A DNA stretch of 53,737 nt from Vreelandella sedimenti (GCF_013416325.1 NZ_JACCGK010000024.1:5272-59008), one strand, 5' to 3'; shown: positions 16,942 through 26,534, numbered from the stretch's first letter. Numbers and translations are program-made. The notes: generated from the sequence alone by a model not told the origin.

Positions 16942-18345
16942 TTAAGGTGCTTCTAATACCCAAGACGTGCCTTCTCGGGAGTCCTTAAGAATAATCCCTA
17001 AAGCGGCAAGCTCATCGCGGATCGCATCCGCTTGGGCGAAGTCTTTATTCGCCTTAGCCTCAATGCGCTGAGCAATTTTCGCTTCGATCTCGCTCTCGCT
17101 GAGCGGCATACCCTGCTGCTGCGTGCCTTTTAAGAACATTTGTGGTACTTGCTGAAGAAGCCCCAAAATAGACCCAAGCTGCTTTAACTCGCCCCCCAGT
17201 TTGGCAGCTTTATTAGGCTGCTCCTGCTTGGCGCGATTGACCTCGCGAGCCAGCTCAAACATCACCGCCAGGGCTTCGGGGGTATTGAAGTCATCGTCCA
17301 TTACCTGAGTGAAGCGCTCACGATGAGCTGAAGCGTCATCGCTTGCATCACTATTTGCCTCGCCTGGCTCCAGACCTTCCAGCGCGGTGTACAAGCGCGT
17401 TAGCGATTTACGCGCCTCAGTCAGTGAATCAACCGAGTAGTTGATCGGGCTACGATAGTGACTCGCCACCAGCAGAAAACGCACCACTTCTGGGTCGTGC
17501 TCGGCCAGCACGTCGCGAATGGTAAAGAAGTTGCCCAGGGATTTGGACATCTTTTCCTGGTTCACCCGCACAGCCCCGGCGTGCATCCAGGTATTGACGT
17601 AGGTTTTGCCAGTGGCCGCCTCGGATTGAGCGATCTCATTTTCATGGTGCGGAAAGGTTAAATCCGGCCCGCCGCCATGAATGTCGAAAGTGTCACCCAG
17701 GCAGCAGGTCGACATCGCCGAGCACTCGATGTGCCAGCCAGGCCGGCCGTTACCCCAGGGCGACGCCCAGTGCGCCTCCCCTGGTTTGGCTGCCTTCCAG
17801 AGCACGAAATCGAGCGGGTCTTCTTTATGGATATCCACATCAACCCGGCTGCCTGCACGCATATCGTCTAACTGGCGGTTATTGAGTTTGCCGTAATCAG
17901 CAAATTTTCGCACCCGATAGTAGACATCACCGTTATCGGCCGCGTAGGCAAAGCCTTTTTCAATCAGCGTTTCAATCATTGCCACAATATCGGCGATATG
18001 GCCGGTGGCACGGGGTTCATGGCTGGGCGGCAATACAAATAGACGCGCCTCGTCTTCGTGCATGGCATCAATCATGCGCTCTGTCAGCGCAGTGATGCTT
18101 TCGCCATTTTCGTCGGCGCGCTTGAGGATCTTGTCGTCAATGTCGGTAATATTGCGCACGTAGTTAACGTCATAGCCGCGCTCTCGAAGATAACGGGTGA
18201 TGACATCAAAGGCGACCATGACGCGAGCGTGCCCTAGGTGGCAGTAGTCATACACCGTCATGCCGCAGACATACATGCTCACTTTACCCGCTTCCAGCGG
18301 GGTGAAAGGTTCTTTGCGACGCGTCAGCGTATTGTAAATATGCAT
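16942..18345 (-). CDS. cysS: Cysteinyl-tRNA synthetase
   Basis: Charges tRNA-Cys. The protein has the class I synthetase HIGH variant HLGH (in YDYCHLGHARV, about 30) and KMSKS (in NQEKMSKSLGN, about 265). The zinc ligands are Cys in VCGMTVYD, Cys in ECSAMS, and the GPDLTFPHHENEIAQ segment. Length is about 467 residues, standard for bacteria. I prefer the start MHIYNTL at 18345 by comparison with other CysS N-termini. An ATG 12 nt earlier (18357) is also possible. It follows glnS closely on the same strand, so the two synthetases are probably cotranscribed. Confidence 0.95.
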   Translation of the reverse strand: MHIYNTLTRRKEPFTPLEAGKVSMYVCGMTVYDYCHLGHARVMVAFDVITRYLRERGYDVNYVRNITDIDDKILKRADENGESITALTERMIDAMHEDEARLFVLPPSHEPRATGHIADIVAMIETLIEKGFAYAADNGDVYYRVRKFADYGKLNNRQLDDMRAGSRVDVDIHKEDPLDFVLWKAAKPGEAHWASPWGNGRPGWHIECSAMSTCCLGDTFDIHGGGPDLTFPHHENEIAQSEAATGKTYVNTWMHAGAVRVNQEKMSKSLGNFFTIRDVLAEHDPEVVRFLLVASHYRSPINYSVDSLTEARKSLTRLYTALEGLEPGEANSDASDDASAHRERFTQVMDDDFNTPEALAVMFELAREVNRAKQEQPNKAAKLGGELKQLGSILGLLQQVPQMFLKGTQQQGMPLSESEIEAKIAQRIEAKANKDFAQADAIRDELAALGIILKDSREGTSWVLEAP

Positions 18346-18364
18346 ATGGCTATCCATGTTTGTT

Positions 18365-20044
18365 TTAGCCCTTCTGCTTGATTTTAGCCCAGCTATCTTT
18401 CAACCCCACGGTACGGTTAAACACCAAATGCTCTGGCGTAGAGTCATGGCGGTCAGCGCAGAAATAGCCGACGCGCTCGAACTGGAAGCGTGACTCGGGC
18501 GTTGCGAAGGCTAAGCTTGGCTCTCCGATGGCTTGGCAAACGACCAGCGACTCCGGATTAAGATGCTCTAGAAAATCGACATCCTTATCGCGATCCGGCT
18601 GTTCAACGGTGAACAGGTTGTCGTAAAGACGGACTTCCATTGGCACGCCATGGGCAGCGCTGACCCAGTGAATAACGCCTTTGACCTTACGCCCTTCGGG
18701 ATTTTTACCCAGCGTATCGAAGTCGACCGAGCAGTGCAGTTCGCTGATCTCACCGGAGGCGTCTTTGATCACTTCGTCACAGCGAATCACATAGCTATTG
18801 CGCAGGCGTACTTCTTTACCTGGTGCCAAGCGGAAGAACTTTTTAGGCGCATCTTCCATAAAGTCGTCTTGGTCGATATACAGTTCGCGGCTAAACGGCA
18901 CCTTACGCGCCGTCATATCTTCACGGGCGGGGTGACCAGGGACTTCGTACACCTCCTGGTGATCTTCCGGCACGTTGGTGAGCACGACTTTCAGCGGCTT
19001 TAACACACACATGGCGCGCGGGGCATTGTCTTCAAGATCCGAGCGAATGGCGTGGGTCAACATGGCGATATCCACCAGGCCACCGTCGGAACGAGTAACG
19101 CCAATCATCTCGCAGAATTTACGAATTGACGCTGGCGTATAGCCACGGCGACGCATGCCGGAGATCGTCGGCATACGCGGATCGTCCCAGCCATCGACAA
19201 TTTTTTCGTCAACCAGCAGTTTCAGTTTGCGCTTGGAGGTCAGGGTGTAGTCGAGATTCAGCCGTGCAAACTCAATCTGGCGCGGTTTCGCGGGAACCGG
19301 CAGATTATTTAAAAACCACTCGTACAGCGGGCGGTGATCTTCGAATTCCAGGGTGCAGATCGAGTGGGTAATACCTTCAATAGCATCCGACTGACCATGG
19401 GTGAAGTCGTAAGAGGGATAGATTTTCCACTTGTCGCCAGTCTGGTGATGGCTGGCATGACGAATACGGTAAATAATCGGGTCACGTAGATTGATATTGG
19501 GTGAGGCCATATCAATCTTGGCGCGCACGACCTTTTCACTTTCGCCAAACTCACCTTCACGCATGCGCGCGAGCAAATCCAGGTTCTCCTCGACGCTGCG
19601 TTCGCGATAAGGGCTGGGCTTACCCGGCGTTGTTAAAGTACCGCGATACTCGCGGATTTCATCCGGCGACAGGTCGTCAACGTAGGCTTTGCCTTCACGC
19701 ATTAAGTGCTGCGCCCAGGCATAGAGCTGATCGAAATAGTCAGACGCAAAACGCACCGGGCCTGCCCATTCAAAGCCTAGCCAACTGACGTCCTCTTTGA
19801 TCGCATCGATGTAGGCCTGCTCTTCCTTGGCAGGGTTGGTGTCGTCAAAACGTAGATGACACTCGCCACCCAGTTGCTCCGCCAACCCGAAATTTAGACA
19901 GATCGACTTCGCATGGCCGATATGCAGGAAGCCATTGGGCTCCGGGGGGAAGCGCGTCACGATTTTAGTGACCTGGCCGCCCTCGATTTCGTCGCGTACT
20001 TGGTTGCGAATGAAGTTCGGCGCTGGGGTGGTCTCGTTGGTCAT
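18365..20044 (-). CDS. glnS: Glutaminyl-tRNA synthetase
   Basis: Charges tRNA-Gln directly, meaning the organism does not depend on the transamidation route. The 559-residue protein has the class I motifs PPEPNGFLHIGHAKS (about 32-46) and a KMSKS equivalent in YTLTSKRKLK (about 265), the GlnRS motif DDTNPAKEEQ, and the C-terminal anticodon-binding beta-barrels (about 340-550). GAGG lies 11 nt upstream of the ATG. It diverges from ppiB across 155 nt. Its leader contains an inverted repeat at 20092-20108. Confidence 0.96.
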   Translation of the reverse strand: MTNETTPAPNFIRNQVRDEIEGGQVTKIVTRFPPEPNGFLHIGHAKSICLNFGLAEQLGGECHLRFDDTNPAKEEQAYIDAIKEDVSWLGFEWAGPVRFASDYFDQLYAWAQHLMREGKAYVDDLSPDEIREYRGTLTTPGKPSPYRERSVEENLDLLARMREGEFGESEKVVRAKIDMASPNINLRDPIIYRIRHASHHQTGDKWKIYPSYDFTHGQSDAIEGITHSICTLEFEDHRPLYEWFLNNLPVPAKPRQIEFARLNLDYTLTSKRKLKLLVDEKIVDGWDDPRMPTISGMRRRGYTPASIRKFCEMIGVTRSDGGLVDIAMLTHAIRSDLEDNAPRAMCVLKPLKVVLTNVPEDHQEVYEVPGHPAREDMTARKVPFSRELYIDQDDFMEDAPKKFFRLAPGKEVRLRNSYVIRCDEVIKDASGEISELHCSVDFDTLGKNPEGRKVKGVIHWVSAAHGVPMEVRLYDNLFTVEQPDRDKDVDFLEHLNPESLVVCQAIGEPSLAFATPESRFQFERVGYFCADRHDSTPEHLVFNRTVGLKDSWAKIKQKG

Positions 20045-20136
20045 GATGGTGTTGATAACCTCGTGGTGAATGGCGTGCTGAGCCGTGAGGACATAGGATA
20101 CTCCTATGGCCCTTCGCGGTGCAGGGCAAAACCGCT

Positions 20137-20167
20137 ATTATAACGTGACGCCGATGCACAGCGCCAA
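20137..20167 (-). promoter_or_regulatory. Candidate glnS promoter
   Basis: On the minus strand a perfect TATAAT (20137-20142) lies about 93 nt before the glnS ATG. A TTGGCG hexamer (20162-20167) lies upstream with 19-nt spacing, longer than the ideal 17. No other strong box is visible in this divergent region. The +1 is expected near 20130. Confidence 0.4.
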
Positions 20168-20199
20168 GGCGAACGCCTTTATTGAACAGGAATTTATCT

Positions 20200-20700
20200 A
20201 TGATCGTATTACAAACGAACCACGGTGACATCACCATCGCTCTTAACCACGAAAAAGCGCCAATTAGTGCGGCGAATTTTGAACAGTATGTGCACGACGG
20301 GTTTTATGATGGCACCCTGTTCCATCGCGTCATTGACGGCTTCATGGTGCAAGGGGGTGGTTTCGATAAGGAGTTCAACCAAAAGCCGACCCGCGACCCT
20401 ATCGACAACGAAGCAGACAACGGCTTGAAAAATACCGTTGGCACCCTGGCCATGGCACGCACCCAGGATCCCCACTCTGCCACTGCGCAGTTTTTTATCA
20501 ATGTGGGCGATAACAGTTTTCTTGATCACAGCGGTAAAAGCCTTCAAGGCTGGGGCTATGCGGTATTTGGTGAAGTCGTTGACGGGATGGATGTGGTCAA
20601 TGAGATTAAAAACGTAGCCACGTCTCGCCGCGGCATGCACGCCGACGTCCCCTCTGAAGATGTCATTATTGAGCGCGCGTACGTCAAAGACGCGGAATAA
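20200..20700 (+). CDS. ppiB: Peptidyl-prolyl cis-trans isomerase B (cyclophilin)
   Basis: Cytosolic cyclophilin-type prolyl isomerase, 166 residues. Conserved active-site segments are FHRVIDGFMVQGG (about 41-53), AMARTQDPHSATAQFFIN (about 90-107) and the later WGYAVFGEVVDGMDVV. There is no signal peptide, so it is the cytoplasmic PpiB form. The start MIVLQT at 20200 has AGGA 8 nt upstream. A longer reading from 20182 lacks a ribosome site. lpxH begins 13 nt after its stop, suggesting one transcript ending at the terminator near 21505-21535. Confidence 0.94.
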   Translation: MIVLQTNHGDITIALNHEKAPISAANFEQYVHDGFYDGTLFHRVIDGFMVQGGGFDKEFNQKPTRDPIDNEADNGLKNTVGTLAMARTQDPHSATAQFFINVGDNSFLDHSGKSLQGWGYAVFGEVVDGMDVVNEIKNVATSRRGMHADVPSEDVIIERAYVKDAE

Positions 20701-20713
20701 CGCCGGGAGCCTT

Positions 20714-21487
20714 ATGCGCACACTGCTTGTTGCCGACCTTCATCTAAGTAGCGATACCCCCGAGATCAATCAGGGGTTTTACCGCTACTTAGAGCACACT
20801 GCTCCTGGAGCCGACGCGCTTTATATTCTTGGGGATCTTTTCGATGCCTGGATTGGCGATGATCTACTTGACGCCAATACACATCCGCTTAGCGTTGTTG
20901 CACATGAAGTAATTCGCCATTTGCGCAGACTTAGCAGCGACGGTACTGCGGTGTACCTAATGCACGGCAATCGAGACTTTCTGCTGGGCGAACGCTTTAT
21001 AAATGCGTGCCAGGCATTTCTGCTACCGGATATTGAGGAAGTGGAAATCCAAGGCATTCCCGTTTTACTGCTACACGGCGATAGTTTGTGTACTCAGGAT
21101 GAAGCGTATATGGCTTTCCGCAAGCAGTCGCGCAATCCAGAGTGGCAGGCGCAGATGCTTGCGCTACCTTTGGAACAACGTGTAGCACTTGCTCAGAGCT
21201 TGCGTACTCAATCTGGCGAAGCCAATGCTAATAAAGCTGAAGCGATTATGGATGTGACGCCACAAGAAGTCATTGCGCTGATGGAGCACCACGGCTTGAC
21301 TACCATGATCCACGGTCACACCCACCGCCCCAAAGTACATGACTTGACTGTTGAAGACGTGCCTGCCAAGCGCTATGTACTAGGTGACTGGGATGCCCAG
21401 CACGGCTGGGATATTATCATTGAGCGGGCCGACCATACGGTACCTCGACTACGTCAGTTCTCTTTAACGGAACTACCTGATTCCTGA
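20714..21487 (+). CDS. lpxH: UDP-2,3-diacylglucosamine pyrophosphatase
   Basis: Fourth step of lipid A synthesis: hydrolyses UDP-2,3-diacylglucosamine to lipid X and UMP at the inner-membrane surface. The 257-residue protein shows the calcineurin-like metallophosphatase motifs DLHLS (about 6-10), GDLFDAWIGDD (about 38-48), GNRDF (about 77-81), LHGD (about 114) and the final HGHTHRP (about 197-203). GGGAG lies 5 nt before the ATG at 20714. The pairing ppiB-lpxH is common in gammaproteobacteria. Confidence 0.94.
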   Translation: MRTLLVADLHLSSDTPEINQGFYRYLEHTAPGADALYILGDLFDAWIGDDLLDANTHPLSVVAHEVIRHLRRLSSDGTAVYLMHGNRDFLLGERFINACQAFLLPDIEEVEIQGIPVLLLHGDSLCTQDEAYMAFRKQSRNPEWQAQMLALPLEQRVALAQSLRTQSGEANANKAEAIMDVTPQEVIALMEHHGLTTMIHGHTHRPKVHDLTVEDVPAKRYVLGDWDAQHGWDIIIERADHTVPRLRQFSLTELPDS

Positions 21488-21504
21488 CCGCGGTTTACGG
21501 GTAT

Positions 21505-21535
21505 AAAAAAAGCCGATCATGTGATCGGCTTTTTT
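21505..21535. terminator. Bidirectional rho-independent terminator between lpxH and ppiD
   Basis: A 9-bp GC-rich stem (AGCCGATCA and its complement) with a very short loop is flanked by an A run on the left and a T run on the right. It can therefore end both the plus-strand ppiB-lpxH transcript and the minus-strand transcript finishing at ppiD. Confidence 0.9.
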
Positions 21536-21569
21536 GCTCTTGCTGCTTTTAACTTGACCTTAAGCGACT

Positions 21570-23390
21570 CTAGCGCTCTATATCGGCATCGCTGCGCAGG
21601 TCATCAATCAATCCCTGCAACACCGATTGGGCACGCAACTGCTCTGCCATTTGCGAAACAAATGTCTCCATCTGCTCATCGACCTCACCTACACTGACGC
21701 TATCAAGCGCTACCACAGCCACTCCTTGCGGCAGTTCAACCGTGCGATAGACGTTCTCACCCTCTTCAGGGCGTTCCATGCGGAAGACTTCCTGTACAAT
21801 CAGTTGAGGCACAGTGCTATCGGCTTGGCGGCTTACGCTGTTGGCTTCGAGCCAATCAACATCTGCCGACTGACCGTCTCGCAAACTTGCAACCAACGCT
21901 TGCGCCTCTTCACTCAGCGCCTCTTGCTGCTGTTCTGCGGCCACTGACATTTCAACATCTTCGCGCACTTCATCAAGCGGCAGCAGAGTCGCATCACGCT
22001 GCTCAGCAACCCGCAGTACCAAGCGACGATCCTGATCCAGCTCAATCACTTCGCTGTTGTAGCCCTCTTCAAATACGTCGTTGCTAAAGGCCGCCGACAT
22101 TACGCCAGGTTCAGATAGCACCCCGTCAGCCTCATCATCACGAGCAAGCCAATCACTCTCCTGCAGCGTTAGGTCGAGTTCATCGGCAACGCTCTGCAAG
22201 TCGTCGGCAGCGAAGCTTTCATCGATCAGTTGTTGAACCCGCTGGTTAAACTCATCATCTATGTCACGCAGCGCCACTTCCCGCGCTAGCTCATCGCGCT
22301 GCTCTTCAAAAGTAGGGCCCTGAATGTCCGTCACCTGGATAATGTGGAAAGCGTTATCCAACTCAACAGGTTGGGATACATCGCCCTCTTCGAGACCAAA
22401 GGCCGCTTCGTCAAAGGCGTCGCCAAAGAAGCCACGGCTGATCACACCAAGATCACCGCCCTCTTCTGCGCTAGCCGTGTCGTCAGAATAGCGCAAGGCG
22501 GTATCTGTAAACGAATCACCGCTGTCCAGCGCTTCCCGAGCGGTCTCGGCTAATTGCTGCGCTTCATCGCGAGTGCGCTCATTGCCAAAGGTGATCATGA
22601 TATGAGACACACGGCGGTCAGCATCGCGATTTTGCTCGCGCCAGGCGTCACGCAAAGCCTCTTCATCCACGTCACGGCCTTCTGCCATGGCCTGGCGATC
22701 AATCAGCACATACTCAAGACGCACCTGCTCTGGGCGCTCATAACGCTCCTGGTGGGCATCGTAATATGCTTGGAGATCGTCATCGCTAACGCTGATATCG
22801 GCGTCCACATCGTCACCATCCAGCACTATATAGCGGAAACTACGCTGCTGGCGCTGTAATTTGGCTAGGCGATCTTGCTCGTTCGGCAGGCTAAAATCAC
22901 TGAAGGCTAAGCCTTGCTGTAAATGCTGTCGCTGTATATCGACGCGTAACTCTTCACGAAAGGAGATCGGTGTATAGCCAGCACCGGCGAGACGATTTCG
23001 GAACACCTCTGCAGAAAAACGGCCATCCTGATCATGAAATTCCGGCAGGCTGACAATTAACTGATCCAATTGCTGTTCAGAAACGGCAAAACCACCCTCT
23101 TCTGCATACTGGGACAGCAGTTGCTGAGTGATAAGCTGATCAAGCATATCGTTGCGCAAGGCACGCTCTTGCTCAGGCGGCACTTGCCCTGAACGCAGCG
23201 CGCGCTGAACCTCTAGCTCAACTTGCTGACGCATAATCGGCTGTCCGTTGACGCTCGCCACTTCGTCCGGATCGCTGCCAAAAAGCCCAAACAGTGACTC
23301 AATCCCGAAAAGTGCCATGGCCGCGACCATGACACCGATAATAATTTTGGCACCCCAGCTCCTGGAGCCATCTCGAATACTTTGCAGCAT
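21570..23390 (-). CDS. ppiD: Periplasmic chaperone/PPIase PpiD (SurA N-domain, parvulin)
   Basis: Inner-membrane-anchored periplasmic folding factor associated with the Sec translocon. The 606-residue protein has a short cytoplasmic start, one transmembrane helix (about 16-34), a SurA-like N-terminal chaperone domain (about 36-160) and one parvulin domain (about 250-355). The parvulin motifs are RVSHIMITFG, AEEGGDLGVISRG and the pattern ending FHIIQVTDI. The remaining C-terminal part is acidic, as expected for a halophile. GAGG precedes the ATG by 5 nt. It is the last gene of the tig-clpP-clpX-lon-hupB-ppiD order known from E. coli. Confidence 0.93.
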   Translation of the reverse strand: MLQSIRDGSRSWGAKIIIGVMVAAMALFGIESLFGLFGSDPDEVASVNGQPIMRQQVELEVQRALRSGQVPPEQERALRNDMLDQLITQQLLSQYAEEGGFAVSEQQLDQLIVSLPEFHDQDGRFSAEVFRNRLAGAGYTPISFREELRVDIQRQHLQQGLAFSDFSLPNEQDRLAKLQRQQRSFRYIVLDGDDVDADISVSDDDLQAYYDAHQERYERPEQVRLEYVLIDRQAMAEGRDVDEEALRDAWREQNRDADRRVSHIMITFGNERTRDEAQQLAETAREALDSGDSFTDTALRYSDDTASAEEGGDLGVISRGFFGDAFDEAAFGLEEGDVSQPVELDNAFHIIQVTDIQGPTFEEQRDELAREVALRDIDDEFNQRVQQLIDESFAADDLQSVADELDLTLQESDWLARDDEADGVLSEPGVMSAAFSNDVFEEGYNSEVIELDQDRRLVLRVAEQRDATLLPLDEVREDVEMSVAAEQQQEALSEEAQALVASLRDGQSADVDWLEANSVSRQADSTVPQLIVQEVFRMERPEEGENVYRTVELPQGVAVVALDSVSVGEVDEQMETFVSQMAEQLRAQSVLQGLIDDLRSDADIER

Positions 23391-23462
23391 GCTAGCCTCA
23401 GATAGTCACAGCCAAACAGATCGGCCCGCTAAACCCAAATAAAAAGTGGGCCAGAAAATAAC

Positions 23463-23492
23463 ATGGGCGCATCGCCAATGCGATGCGCCCAT
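23463..23492 (-). terminator. Terminator after hupB
   Basis: A perfect 13-bp stem (ATGGGCGCATCGC and its complement) with a CAAT loop lies 25 nt after the hupB stop. Read on the minus strand it is followed by GTTATTTT. It should separate abundant hupB message from ppiD. Confidence 0.8.
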
Positions 23493-23516
23493 TAGGTTAC
23501 AGCAAACGCGGTCAAA

Positions 23517-23789
23517 TTAGTTGACGGCGTCTTTCAGCGCTTTACCTGCTTTGAAGCTGGGTACTTTGGCGGCACTGATCTGGATTGGCTGACCCGTTTG
23601 TGGGTTACGGCCAGTACGAGCAGCACGCTCTTTGATCGCGAAGGTACCAAAACCTACCAGAGATACGCTTTCGCCTTTCTTAAGGCTATCGGTGACAGAC
23701 TCCACCATGGCATCCAATGCGCGGGTTGCCGCTGCTTTCGGAATATCTGCAGACGCGGCAATGGCTTCAATCAGCTCGGACTTATTCAC
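23517..23789 (-). CDS. hupB: DNA-binding protein HU-beta
   Basis: Nucleoid-associated DNA-bending protein of 90 residues, the exact usual length. The start MNKSELIEAIA and the DNA-binding beta-arm with GFGTFAIKERAARTGRNPQTG (about 46-66; the GRNPQTG signature) are textbook HU. An AAGGGG ribosome site lies upstream. It sits between lon and ppiD as in E. coli, and has its own strong terminator. About 190 nt separate it from lon, room for its own promoter. Confidence 0.97.
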   Translation of the reverse strand: MNKSELIEAIAASADIPKAAATRALDAMVESVTDSLKKGESVSLVGFGTFAIKERAARTGRNPQTGQPIQISAAKVPSFKAGKALKDAVN

Positions 23790-23983
23790 TCTTCACCCCT
23801 TGACTGTTTCAAAAAATGGCTCTGAACGGCATGGTCACCGATGGATACGACGATCAAAGCATAGCTGCGTTTTATAGCAATGCCTTGAAACATCTGTCAA
23901 GCAACCATGCCGCGAGATACCCGCTACCCAAAGCAGCGGGCAAATATTAAGTAAAATTAAAGACCAGCGAGGACTTTAACAGC

Positions 23984-26395
23984 TTAATGGGTACTAGCAA
24001 CAACGGTATTACTAAACGATGCTTCGGTACTTTTCAATGGTGCACCGTCTTCTACCTTATCAGCTAGCGCTACGGCTAAGACATCATCTATCCAGCGTAC
24101 CGGACGAATATCCAATGCGCCTTTGATATTGTCAGGTACTTCCTTGAGATCACGGCGGTTTTCTTCAGGAATTAGCACTGTCTTTATACCACCGCGACGG
24201 GCTGCCAGCAATTTCTCCTTCAACCCGCCTATCGGTAATACCTCACCGCGCAGATTGACTTCACCGGTCATTGCCACGTCGCAGCGTACCGCACGCTGGG
24301 TGTATGCGGAAACAATCGCCGTCACCATGGCAATACCTGCGCTGGGTCCATCTTTAGGCGTTGCCCCTTCAGGAACGTGGATATGCAGATCCTCTTTTTC
24401 GAACCGCTCGGGATCAATGCCATACGCTTCTGCCCTGGCGCGCACCACCGTATGAGCGGCACTCACCGACTCTTTCATTACATCGCCAAGTGAACCGGTC
24501 TTGTTAATTCGCCCTTTACCCGGCGTCACAACAGACTCGATGTTAAGTAATTCGCCGCCCACCGATGTCCAGGCAAGCCCTGTCACTCGGCCGATCTGAT
24601 CGTCTTGTTCCGCTAAGCCGTAGCTGTAGCGGCGAACGCCTGCATAGTGCTCAATTTGCTCAGCCGTTAAGCTCTGCCCTGTCTGGTCAACTTGCGGCTC
24701 ACGCTCTTTTTCAAGCCGTTCTCGCAGCACTTTACGCGACACTTTGGCAATCTGCCTTTCTAGCTCACGCACACCCGCCTCTCGCGTGTAGTAACGAATA
24801 AGCTCTAAAAGTGCGCTATCTTCCAGCGTTAACTCATCGCTTTTCAAGCCGTTTGCGGCTAATTGCTTAGGTAATAAGTAACGTTTAGCGATCGCCAGCT
24901 TCTCATCTTCGGTGTAACCCGGCAGACGAATAATCTCCATGCGATCAAGCAATGCACTGGGAATATTCATCGAGTTAGCAGTGCAGATGAACAGCGTCTC
25001 AGAGAGATCGTAATCAAGCTCCAGGTAGTGATCGCTAAAGCTGTTGTTCTGTTCAGGATCGAGCACTTCGAGCAGCGCAGAGGCAGGGTCACCGCGGTGA
25101 TCCATGCCCAGCTTGTCGACCTCATCCAAAAGAAATAACGGGTTTTTAACCCCTGCTCTGCTCATCCGCTGCATCAACTTGCCTGGCAATGAGCCAATAT
25201 AGGTACGCCGATGGCCGCGAATTTCCGACTCATCGCGGACGCCCCCCAGGGCTAAGCGTACATATTTACGATTGGTGGCACGGGCAATGGACTGGCCAAG
25301 CGAGGTCTTACCCACCCCAGGCGGCCCGACGAGACATAGCACTGGGCCTTTCATCTTGCGCACGCGCTTCTGTACGGCAAGATATTCCAGGATGCGCGCC
25401 TTGACCTCCTCCAGGCCGTAATGATCTTCATCAAGCACCTGCTGCGCTTTGACGAGATCATGCTTTACCCGGGTACGCTTTTTCCATGGAACAGCGACTA
25501 ACCAATCCAGGTAGGAACGCACTACGGTCGCTTCAGCGGAGTTTGAGGCCATCATTTTAAGCTTATTAAGCTCTTGAGTGGCTTTCTCAGACGCCTCTTT
25601 CGGCATACCGGACTCTTTAATCGCCAGCTCGTACTTCTCAGTCTCGTTGGGCACATTATCCAGCTCACCCATCTCTTTCTGGATAGCTTTCATCTGCTCA
25701 TTGAGGTAGTACTCGCGCTGGGTCTTTTCCATCTGCTCTTTGACACGCGAGCGGATGCGCTTCTCTACTTGCAGTAGGTCGATTTCAGACTCGATCAGCG
25801 CCATCAGATGCTCAATACGATCGCGCACCCGATCCATCTCAAGCAGCTCTTGCTTGTCGCCAATTTTAAGCGACAGGTGGGCACAAATGGTGTCCACCAA
25901 GCGGCTTGGATCTTCAATCCCCGACAGCGAATTAAGCACTTCGTTGGGGACTTTTTTGGAGAGTTTGACGTACTGCTCGAACTGATTGAGCAACACTCGT
26001 ACCAGCGCTTCCTGTTCACGACTGGTCAGCGGTTCACTCTCTCGGGGCGTTAAATGCGCCTGGGTGTAGCCTGCGGCATTCTCTTCGACATTGAGAACAT
26101 CCGCTCGGAAATTCCCCTCAATGAGTACCTTGACCGTGCCATCGGGCAACTTAAGCAGTTGCATGATATCGGCCACGGTGCCCATAGCGTAAAGATCCGC
26201 ATTGTCAGGCTCATCTTGAGACGCTTCACGCTGAGCCACCAGTAGCACACGTTTATCAGCCTCCATCGCCGCTTCGAGCGCCTGGATAGACTTTTCACGA
26301 CCTACAAAAAGGGGTATGACCATTTGCGGATAAACAACCACATCGCGCAATGGCAAAAGGGGTAGACATTGTGTCTGTTCGGCGTTCTGCTGCAT
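23984..26395 (-). CDS. lon: ATP-dependent protease La (Lon)
   Basis: Cytosolic AAA+ serine protease that degrades misfolded and regulatory proteins. The protein, 803 residues from the chosen start, has an N-terminal LON substrate domain (about 8-200), Walker A GPPGVGKTS (about 357), Walker B PLFLLDEVDK, and the C-terminal protease domain. The catalytic Ser is in PKDGPSAGIAM and the catalytic Lys in GGLKEKLLAA. The start at 26395 (MQQNAEQ) has GAGGA upstream. A longer reading to 26458 would run through the repeated AGTACT region and has no ribosome site. Confidence 0.96.
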   Translation of the reverse strand: MQQNAEQTQCLPLLPLRDVVVYPQMVIPLFVGREKSIQALEAAMEADKRVLLVAQREASQDEPDNADLYAMGTVADIMQLLKLPDGTVKVLIEGNFRADVLNVEENAAGYTQAHLTPRESEPLTSREQEALVRVLLNQFEQYVKLSKKVPNEVLNSLSGIEDPSRLVDTICAHLSLKIGDKQELLEMDRVRDRIEHLMALIESEIDLLQVEKRIRSRVKEQMEKTQREYYLNEQMKAIQKEMGELDNVPNETEKYELAIKESGMPKEASEKATQELNKLKMMASNSAEATVVRSYLDWLVAVPWKKRTRVKHDLVKAQQVLDEDHYGLEEVKARILEYLAVQKRVRKMKGPVLCLVGPPGVGKTSLGQSIARATNRKYVRLALGGVRDESEIRGHRRTYIGSLPGKLMQRMSRAGVKNPLFLLDEVDKLGMDHRGDPASALLEVLDPEQNNSFSDHYLELDYDLSETLFICTANSMNIPSALLDRMEIIRLPGYTEDEKLAIAKRYLLPKQLAANGLKSDELTLEDSALLELIRYYTREAGVRELERQIAKVSRKVLRERLEKEREPQVDQTGQSLTAEQIEHYAGVRRYSYGLAEQDDQIGRVTGLAWTSVGGELLNIESVVTPGKGRINKTGSLGDVMKESVSAAHTVVRARAEAYGIDPERFEKEDLHIHVPEGATPKDGPSAGIAMVTAIVSAYTQRAVRCDVAMTGEVNLRGEVLPIGGLKEKLLAARRGGIKTVLIPEENRRDLKEVPDNIKGALDIRPVRWIDDVLAVALADKVEDGAPLKSTEASFSNTVVASTH

Positions 26396-26422
26396 CGCAG
26401 ACGTTCCTCGACAAATCGGATG

Positions 26423-26452
26423 AGTACTTAAAAGAGTACTTAGAAAAGTACT
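26423..26452. repeat. Three AGTACT palindromes at exact 12-bp spacing before lon
   Basis: AGTACT occurs at 26423-26428, 26435-26440 and 26447-26452, each start 12 bp from the last. On the minus strand the first two units read from lon's upstream side are nearly the same 12-mer (AGTACT followed by YTTYTA). The block lies 28-57 nt before the lon ATG. It could be an operator array or a repeat in the mRNA leader. No known factor is recognised. Confidence 0.6.
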
Positions 26453-26534
26453 GCACACTTTTCAAAATGCTGGCGTCTAGACGTTAGCATTGAATAGGCT
26501 AGGCAGTAACACTTCACGAATTAGGCTTTATAGC

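Noticed and set aside
20209..20721. Large minus-strand frame opposite ppiB
   Set aside because: It covers the conserved cyclophilin gene in reverse and has no ribosome site or recognisable domain.
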